Notes under the pieces: generated by a model
Database searches by the model: none
What the model was told of the DNA's origin: nothing
The model's input: the letters and a program-made list of their open reading frames with translations, nothing else
Position numbers and translations under genes: made by a program
DNA from: Gryganskiella cystojenkinii
Taxonomy: Eukaryota > Mortierellomycota > Mortierellomycetes > Mortierellales > Mortierellaceae
Direction: 5' to 3'
Length of the DNA stretch: 51,728 nt
Assembly (NCBI GenBank): GCA_015852425.1
Contig: JAAAIG010000156.1
Coordinates: 1 to 51,728, forward strand
In this document: positions 45,102-51,728 of the stretch, piece by piece
Numbering within the stretch: position 1 is the stretch's first letter
How the letters are laid out: every line of letters begins with the position of its first letter

Positions 45102-47598
45102 TCAGACTCCATTCTTCATGGGACGCGCTCTGCTCTTCTGGGGAACTGTTGGTGATGGAGACATGGCTCGCGTAGAAGGTTCCATAGGATCAAACGTCTG
45201 TTGACGTTGACCCTGCTGTTGTTGCGATTGTTGCTGTTGAAGGCGAGGTTGAGGCGAAGTCATGAATTGGCGAGCATCAGAACTTATCCTGTAATTTAGC
45301 CGAACTCGACTCGCTTCTGCGACAACAACTTGGTCTCCACCAGCACCTGTGGCCTCGGTGGCTCTATGAGGGGATATGGGCCTGTTTCCTGGCGCGAATA
45401 CCCTTGAGGATGGCGATCCAGGCTTAAGAGGACTGCCGTGACTGTAAGTCGGTGGAGGCGTGGTCAGACTGACCGGTGCTGCATCAATTTCCTCAAAATT
45501 GTAGAATCCGTTCTGACGGGAGGGCGAGATAGGGGACATAGCCCTGGCCATACCGCTCGAGGACTGCTGCTGAGGTTTTTGGTAGCTTCTGTTGGTGTTG
45601 GTATTGATTCGGAGTTGAGGAGAGGCGGATCTGAAGGTCGGGTCATACATGTCATCTTGTTGCTTTCCAGTCACGGATGGTGGCCAGGCGATCGGTTTCC
45701 AGGGTTCTGGCGTGTCCAAGCGGTGATCTCCAATTCGATTAGTACCGGTCATTTTCGTCCCACTGCCGTTCTTGCTACCAATCGCGTTCACGCTTGGCGA
45801 GAGGGCCAGATTGGTACGGCTACCGTAAGGGTTATCATCTTGTTGAAGATCCTCATCGTGGAGCCCGTCTTCCACGCGGTAGGTCGTGGAATAGTCCCGG
45901 CGAGGTCGCTCCATTTTCTTTGGTTCTCGTGAGTGAACATCCTGCATCATGATCTTGGATCCACCGCTGCCACTGTTACCGCCAGTGCCACCTGCGACGC
46001 GACTGCTGCCACGAGACCCAAAGAGCTTCTTCCTCAAATCCTGCCACAACTCCAATCGGGACCCGAAGATGATCAAGATCATGATACCAAACATGGCCGG
46101 GAGCAAGTCCGTGAGGGCGGCCCAGGCGAAATTCGGGACATTTTGCTCGGCAACGGAGGCGCATATTCTTTGAGCGGTCTCACCAGCAGTCTTGATCTGG
46201 TCCGGAGTTGAAGTGGCAGAGAGAAGGCCGGACTGGAACGAGATCTTGGCCTGTTGACCCAGACAGGCGATCCAATCAGCGAACCATTGAGTCGTTGGTT
46301 TAACATCCAAAAGTTTCTTGGATTCGATGAAATAAAACAACCAATAGATCATGTCGATAATTAACAGGCATACTGCAAAGAGACCTGGTCGCCATTGCTG
46401 TTTCAACAAGAGTGAGATATCACGAGCGGTTTGAAGACGTTTTCTTGGTGCTGCGGACGGGTTGTTGCCATCACTGACAGCCGAGACAGAGTGACTGGCA
46501 CTGTTCTTGTTAGCCTGGAGACTGGTCCGGATCATAAACGCGATAGTGCCCAAATGCAGCAGGGTCGCGAGACAGACCACAACCGAAAGAGGATAGAAAA
46601 AGAACGCCGAGGCCGCGTCTGAACTGACAAAGCAAATGGAACCGAACCCGGGGTTCTCAATCTGCTTCCTGACCGCGACAGGGACCACGAGCGACAAAGG
46701 TAGGATAAACGAGAAGACCATCAGCATGCTCATCGAGTTGTGGATCAAGGACGATCGGTAAACGGAAAGGAAATGCAAATTTGCTATCAGGAGGAAGCCC
46801 AGACAAAGCATGACTAGGACAATGTACTGCAGTGCGATGCCTATTTACAAAGGCAGGGGGGGGGGGACATATGACCATCAGGTCGAGTTCAGTAACCTGT
46901 CCTTATCCTTATTGTCATGTACAAGTGCCACGATCAACAAAATGTAGGGCGATCTTGTTTTTTTTACCTTGCAGGCCACAGAGCCAAGAATTGGTCATAT
47001 TTGCAATCTCGTACACGTTTTTGCACAACAGATCCTCTTTTTTGTACAACCAGGCCGTGCCCAATCCTTCCCAAGGGACCATCAACAATGCGAACAGCAA
47101 CACAATTAAGTGAGGGTGTCGACGACGGTTTGGTAAGAGGAGGTAACAGATTGAGAGGAGCGCACAGGCTGAGGCGGAGATGCCTCGAAAAATACTGGTG
47201 ATCGTATAAACGTTCTCGAGTTTGTGTGGCTCATAAAAGACTGCTGAGGCCGGGCAAGGCAAACAGCATGGTCCCATACATGATCGCGAGACAAATCCAT
47301 GTATGTTGGGGACCATGGGCGGTGGGCATGACGCGGCATCCAAGGTCGAATTTCCCGACGTTGCTGGAGGTGTAGGAGAAGGTGGAAAGATGAAATAGGG
47401 AGTGTTGGTCGGCTTAACAGCTGTTGTTGTTGTTGTTGTTGTAGCGGTGGCTATTTCTGTTGTTGCTGTTGACTTGGGTGCTGCAGAGACTGTGCTGGGG
47501 AGCCATGCTATGAAGGTGGATATTGATAACAGGACAAGGCAGATGATGAAGGTCCGATTCCTTTGTCCTCTTCTGATCGAGAGGATCACCGTTGTCAT
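45102..47598 (-). CDS. Frizzled/Smoothened-like seven-TM receptor
   Basis: Two exons (47598-46968 and 46840-45102) give 789 aa. Residues 1-39 look like a signal peptide ending in a small-residue site. Residues 40-90 are Thr/Pro-rich. A compact cysteine motif follows (Cys91, Cys107, Cys111, Cys112, Cys115; CMGPCCLPCPAS). Seven hydrophobic segments fall at about 131-155, 161-183, 211-235, 246-267, 287-314, 361-383 and 447-470. The 319-residue cytoplasmic tail is Ser/Pro/Gly-rich, with a Gln tract near the C-terminus. The short CC-x-PCP region directly before TM1, with no full Frizzled cysteine-rich domain, resembles the Fz/Smo-like receptors lacking a CRD reported in fungi and amoebae. The ligand is unknown. 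A cAMP-receptor-like GPCR is an alternative. Only one intron interrupts the gene, and it contains a G homopolymer near 46857-46867. Confidence 0.7.
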
Positions 47599-49656
47599 TT
47601 TTTCTTTCCTTGTTGTCGTGTTTGCGTCGCGGACAGGAGGGCTAAGGAAGAGGCAGAGAAAAAAGAAGAGAGGCAGAGAGAAAAAAATGAGAGACAAAGA
47701 GAGTTAAGGATGGGATTTCGGCGATGTGGAGCTGTGCAAAGGGAATCTGAATCCCTGTGGAGAAAAATGGAAGACAATATAAAAAAGGAAGGGAGAGAGA
47801 AAGAGACCAAGAGAGAGTTTTTTTTGCGCCGTGGAGTTCAATTAACGCACAAGAACAAATGTATGCCCACAAAAGTATCCTCTTCAGTTAGAAATCCTCC
47901 TTCAAATGAGTGAGAAGGTTGGAGGAGGAGGGGAGAGAAGAAAGAAACACGCCTTCAAGGGAAACCTTCACGGATGTTGAACTTGCGAAAGCAAAAGACA
48001 GCGCAAAAAATCAATCGAGACCCCGAGAGCAGAGGCAGTCAGCGGTGCTCAAAAAGGGAAGGTGCGAAGAACCTTGGACAAACCTTGTCCTGTAAGGTTT
48101 TTGCTCTCTGCTTCCTGATCCACTCAATGGTCGAGCGCAAGGGCAAAGAACAACGCACGAGGGAAGGGATGTGGGAGACTGGAGGCGAGATAGGCCTGAA
48201 ACCAAGGAAAGGGGTGATCAGGCGATGTTTGGAGGTCTTTTTTTGTTGAATTGTATGAACTTTGGATACAAATTGATCATAGACATAGGGTCCCATAGGG
48301 TAATGAACAACTGTCCATAATGTGAGATTGCAGTCGGTCGCACAAACAGAGGAAAACGACGAGAAAAGGGTGAGAAGAGAGGCCTTTGTGGAGTGGAAGG
48401 GGAATAGATTCTCCTTCCTCCTTCCTTTTCTTCACGTCTTGTTGACTTCCGTTTGAAGGCATATACTCTCTCAATCGGCCAATCTTCGCTCCACAACCAC
48501 TTTCTTGACCAAAAAAAATAATACGGCCACCGTTTCTGTCCTTACGTCCATCTTCACATCCCCTTTCGGCCATTTATGCTCTTGCGGCCTCTCACCTTTT
48601 CTTTTGCCGCTCTCACGCTCCATCGTATAACCGGTATAATAATCATTTTCTAAGTAACTTTCAACATTGCCACCGCTCCTGTCTTTAATTACTATCTAAG
48701 TTTCCATTACGGATTTCTACAAGACTTTTTGTATCCTTCTCGTTCTCCATATCTCATATCTTCACATCTTCATATTGGAAGTCTTGCTGAAGACTCCATG
48801 AGAGCCGCACAAATACGATCAAGGGGTGGCGGCGACTTGAGAGAGAACGCATGGGTCACTGCAACGAGGAGTATGGTGATTTTGCGCAGCTGGTCCGGTA
48901 ACAGCTAGAGCATCTACATCTTGGTGCAAAGGTTAGTGGGAAAAAATTGTCTTGGCTGCAACCTCGCCCTTGACAGATAGCCGTTGTTCCTTGATTACTC
49001 TGTTAATAGCTTATCCTAGTTTGACACGGGATCGGACGCGACCAATGCTGCGATTATTAAAGTTATGGCCAGAGTTGGAAGTACAGTAGGCAGCCAGCGG
49101 AGGTACGCCCAAAAGATATGCTATTAAATTAAATGTTGTGACAGACATGTACATCGGAACTTTGAAAAACCTGTTTCTAATTTGTGCTTTTCGTGTCCAG
49201 CGGATACACATACAGTACTTAACCTTCGTACTTTTGTGCTTTTCTTCCTACGCGAGACCTTCCAATGAACGGCGAAAACCAACGTCAAGGAGATGTTTAT
49301 TTTGTATTCGAATTGTAACTAACAACCTCGTTTTCTTAGAACCATCGCTTCAGGATCGAACCCTTTGCAAAAACCCGAAAAAACGGCCGTATGTCAACTC
49401 TTTGAAGACCCTCCTCTTTAGCTCGTCACCCTAAACTAATATCAACTTTGGAACCTTACCACCGTCAGAAAAAACGGAAGCACAAATGACGAGCCCAAGA
49501 AGGAACGCCAGTCCAGCGCATCTGTCACCCCAAACGAGATACTCGCACTCCAGGACTCTTAATTTCAACGAGAAGGTAGGCATCGATCGTCCGTGATTGT
49601 TTTTTTCTTTTGGAAAATTCAGTTCATACTCACACGTTCCTGGAGCAGCCAGCAAC
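47599..49656. other. Long intergenic region before the right-end accessory segment
   Basis: The left part is the purine-rich leader and promoter of the receptor gene. The remainder (about 48200-49650) has only short unrelated frames. A small plus-strand frame from ATG 49486 (30 codons up to a GT at 49576) looks coding in composition. It does not join in phase with the next frame, so it is not included in a gene. No RNA gene or mobile element ends were seen. Confidence 0.5.
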
Positions 49657-50628
49657 ATGTCCACCACCTTGATCCTTTCTCCTAATCCCGCCCTGGGAGC
49701 CATCAAAGAGTCCAGCTCATCGCCTAACATGTCCATCTCAACCATGAAGGAGGGTATCTCAATTGTACATGCATCTTTCTCGACGATGACCTTGTCCAAC
49801 TTAGCCCTGGCCGCAACCGCAGCTGACCTGAGCACTCTCTCGCTTGGATCCCCTTCCAGTCTCACAACGGCAACCCACTCGCCTCAAGAACACGGTCACT
49901 CTTTGACTGGTCCAGCCTACAGCGCCACAAAAGGAACCACAGCTCTGACTCCCAGACCTGATATCTCTCCAAAGAACAACGTCGGCAGAGTCAACATCGA
50001 CATCACTGCGCCAAAAGTCGTTCGCGATTTTGAGAGCACTGCTCAGCTCGCCATCTGCGCTGGTCTTTTAAACAAAATCGACAAAGGCGCATCGTCCTTG
50101 TCTTTCGTCCTCTGTTTCGCCTGCATCCATCGCGACGACCCGTCCTTCAGTTCGCTCAGTGTTTCTCAACGAGCCTGGATCTTGGAGATGGAAAAGAGTC
50201 CTGGTGAAAAGCAATATTTCGCTCGTCTGACGACTAAAATGGTTAGCCAGATCGTCTCAAGCACCTTGAAAAGCTCTGAGACCATCCGCGAGATCATCCT
50301 TCTCGCATGTTTGCTGAATCGTGAGCTTTACAAGACGCTTATCGACTGCTTTCTGAAGCGTTTGGATGGATCCGTCCTCTTCGACGTCAACGTTCGTCTC
50401 AGACTGGTCGAGTTGATCAAGGAGACTCCCAAAGACTGCCTGACCGCGGACGACTTGAGCCGGACTCATGGCTGTGTTAGGCGAAGCGTTGACTTTTCGC
50501 AGATCGGCAAGGATGAGTTGGCCCACTTGGTCCTCGACATCACCTTGATCCACCGCCTCTCATCGTATCCACTGCCCCTCTCATCGTGTCCGCAAACTCT
50601 CTTATCTGTCTATAGCCTCTTACATTAG
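49657..50628 (+). pseudogene. Truncated gene resembling the arm-like N-terminal region of Mortierella NLR-type proteins
   Basis: An intronless frame of 323 aa starts at ATG 49657. A Ser/Thr-rich leader of about 125 residues precedes a helical region: VNIDITAPKVVRDFESTAQL, WILEMEKSPGEKQYFARLTT, IREIILLACLLNRELYKTLI and VNVRLRLVELIKETPKDCLT, followed by ADDLSR. From memory this pattern resembles the arm-like segment that precedes the NTPase in large expanded NLR-like families of Mortierella. The match breaks off after ADDLSR. The rest of the frame runs into a 21-bp minisatellite and stops at 50626, with no NTPase or repeat domain. I therefore call it truncated. It could instead be a live gene with unseen downstream exons. 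Family assignment is tentative. Confidence 0.45.
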
Positions 50629-50697
50629 TCTACCGCTTCTCTCATCGTGTTCACCGCCTTTCTCATCGTGTCCACTGCAGCTCTCATCGTGTTATGG
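50551..50697. repeat. 21-bp minisatellite, about seven degenerate units
   Basis: The core TCTCATCGTGTCCACYGC recurs with core starts near 50560, 50581, 50602, 50622, 50642, 50663 and 50684, a period of 20-21 bp. The two middle units are the most diverged. The period equals seven codons. On the minus strand the units read as VDTMREA-like heptads (TMRAAVDTMRKAVNTMREAV), interrupted by stops in the diverged units. The array forms the 3' end of the truncated frame. Confidence 0.85.
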
Positions 50698-50708
50698 CGT
50701 TTTCGTAG

Positions 50709-50891
50709 AGCGGTAAAGAGTTCGCCACCCTTTCGTACCACGAACGGTTCTCGATGGGCGTCTACCATTCTGCTACGACCGTGAACCTCCACAGTGTTCG
50801 CGACGGTAGCCTGGCCGTTTCTTTTGTTGATGAGGATACAACTAGCGAGAATTTTCGGACAGTCCAATCGAAGTTGCAAGCAGCAAAGTAA
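50709..50891 (+). other. Open segment of protein-like composition, possible orphan exon
   Basis: Sixty codons between an in-frame stop at 50706 and TAA at 50889-50891, with well-mixed composition (LSYHERFSMGVYHSATTVNL, VRDGSLAVSFVDED). It has no ATG in a usable position, so if real it would be a terminal exon reached by splicing across the minisatellite. I do not recognise the family. Confidence 0.3.
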
Positions 50892-51540
50892 ATATCCAAT
50901 CTCTAATTAGTAGCTCACATATGCCACCGTTCAGCTCCACATATTTGAGGCTCGTAAGCGACGCTGAGTATGGCGAAGTCGACAAAAGATGCTCCAGTCC
51001 CGTAGTCGACACTGGAGAACAATTCCAATATGACTCATTCTCATCAAGTCTTCTCTTGCTGGGTACAGGCATGGTCGAATTCACGACGACTTGGCCGAAT
51101 GACGACTGGTGATCACTGAGGCTTGGGCGAGAGGATTTTGCTCGGTGCTGTGAGCGTCTTTGAAAAGCAAGCGGTTGCAGATCCAATACTAGGATAAATG
51201 CCTAATGTTTCTCCCTCTTTCAGCCTCCGTGGCATGTTCTTGTTTGCAGATGAAGAGAACTGTATCATCGTGTGTGCGCATCACGGGAAGTGGATCGGGG
51301 CCTGGCGGCAAAGGAGCAGTGACATGCTCAGGCATCGAGATCACTGTCAGCTTGTCCTCTGGTAAATCATTGTCGTTGTCCTTTGCGGCACAATTATTGT
51401 TGAGTAGACGTTCACGACATCCTGGTTTGGTCTTGTAGGGTTTCTCGCATGCTGGATACACGTAACCACACCGTAGCCTTCGTGACGGTCACTTCGTGTG
51501 CTGGATAGACTTTGACGGTGACTTCGTTGGATTGAGGAGA
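50892..51540. other. Unrecognised right-end sequence
   Basis: Frames of 60-115 codons occur on both strands (for example 50921-51112 plus, 50842-51186 minus and 51189-51461 minus) but contradict each other. None carries a recognised domain. It probably belongs to the same decayed accessory region. Confidence 0.4.
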
Positions 51541-51728
51541 CAATTTTCACAGCGTATCTCTCCAGGAAGTACTTTTTCCAAAGCGTGTCTCCCCAGGAAT
51601 CAATTTCCCTCCATGTCTCCCCAGAGGAATCTCTTTTTCACAGCGTGTCTCCCCAGGAAGCAATTTCCCTCGATGTCTCCCCAGAGGAAACACTTTTCCA
51701 CAGCGTGTCTCCCCAGAGGAACCACTTT
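51541..51728. repeat. Tandem array: 30-bp monomers in 60-bp pairs, open at the window edge
   Basis: Units begin at 51552, 51583, 51643 and 51703. Each 60-bp unit consists of two related halves: one starting GCGTGTCTCCCCAGGAA and one starting ATGTCTCCCCAGAGGAA. Both share the core TGTCTCCCCAG, followed by a T-rich half. The first copy (51552-51582) is a single half-unit with more changes. The array continues beyond the window. Spacers are not unique and arms are not palindromic, so it is not a CRISPR array. Confidence 0.9.

Noticed and set aside
44703..45175. 150-codon plus-strand frame and overlapping frames before the receptor gene
   Set aside because: Three overlapping phases compete, none has a known motif, and the right part overlaps the 3' end of the receptor. 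Probably UTR sequence, possibly a decayed fragment.
46915..47697. Upstream Met (MSLIFFSLPLFFF...) as the receptor start
   Set aside because: The Met at 47598 directly precedes a normal signal peptide. The upstream extension would add a second hydrophobic stretch of low-complexity Ser/Leu/Phe translated from a CT-rich leader.
49597..49656. Earlier ATG (MFFSFGKFSS) for the truncated arm-like gene
   Set aside because: It lies in a T-rich tract, and the extra residues lack the composition of the rest. The ATG at 49657 has better context. The 30-codon frame from 49486 cannot be joined in phase with any acceptor seen.
51541..51728. CRISPR-like repeat array
   Set aside because: The sequence is eukaryotic, and the whole 60-bp unit repeats, including the supposed spacers.
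1..51728. Transposable elements, rRNA or spliceosomal snRNA genes
   Set aside because: I looked for reverse transcriptase, integrase or transposase motifs, long terminal or inverted repeats, and U6- or rRNA-like cores, and saw none. Absence by eye is weaker than a profile search.

Overview
The window is 51.7 kb of nuclear DNA from a filamentous fungus. Seventeen protein-coding genes can be modelled end to end. They contain about 74 short spliceosomal introns with GTAAGT/GTATGT-type donors, and every model keeps frame across all of its junctions. The intron density, the fungal chitin-synthase regulator (SKT5), the GPI-anchor genes, the Frizzled-like receptor and the retained metazoan-type genes (NBR1 with three ZZ fingers, an HMMR-like spindle protein, CSN5, an EED-like WD protein, PRKRIP1, SAP30BP) suggest an early-diverging fungus, probably Mortierella-like. 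The placement is inference from gene content; no rRNA or mitochondrial marker is present.

Layout, left to right: phosducin-like PLP2 (+); SKT5-type Sel1 chitin synthase regulator with a CaaX box (-); a 2 kb gap; SAP30BP/HCNGP (-) divergent from GPI2/PIG-C (+), then GPI8/PIG-K (+); RRS1 (-) divergent from eIF3h (+); cytosolic TrpRS (-); the DEAH spliceosomal helicase PRP22 (-) divergent from an NBR1-type autophagy receptor (+); glycogen branching enzyme (+) convergent with CSN5 (-), whose last exon holds a 10-N assembly gap; tRNA-Asn(GUU) (+); an HMMR-like coiled-coil protein (-) divergent from PRKRIP1 (+); an EED-like WD40 protein (+); SPN1/IWS1 (+); and a Frizzled/Smoothened-like seven-TM receptor (-). 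The last 4 kb differs in character. It holds a truncated gene resembling the arm-like N-terminal region of Mortierella NLR-type proteins, a 21-bp minisatellite, a possible orphan exon and a 30/60-bp tandem array that runs off the right edge.

Most genes are housekeeping: RNA and protein synthesis (RRS1, eIF3h, TrpRS, PRP22, SAP30BP, PRKRIP1, SPN1), protein folding, modification and turnover (PLP2, GPI2, GPI8, CSN5, NBR1), and wall and storage carbohydrate (SKT5, GLC3). They are not an operon or a biosynthetic cluster. Points worth a second look are the HMMR-like gene, the C-terminal LIR-like motif of the NBR1 homologue, the EED-like protein without an obvious aromatic cage, paired CACGTG palindromes in promoter gaps, the spurious N gap inside CSN5, and the degenerate repeat-rich right end.
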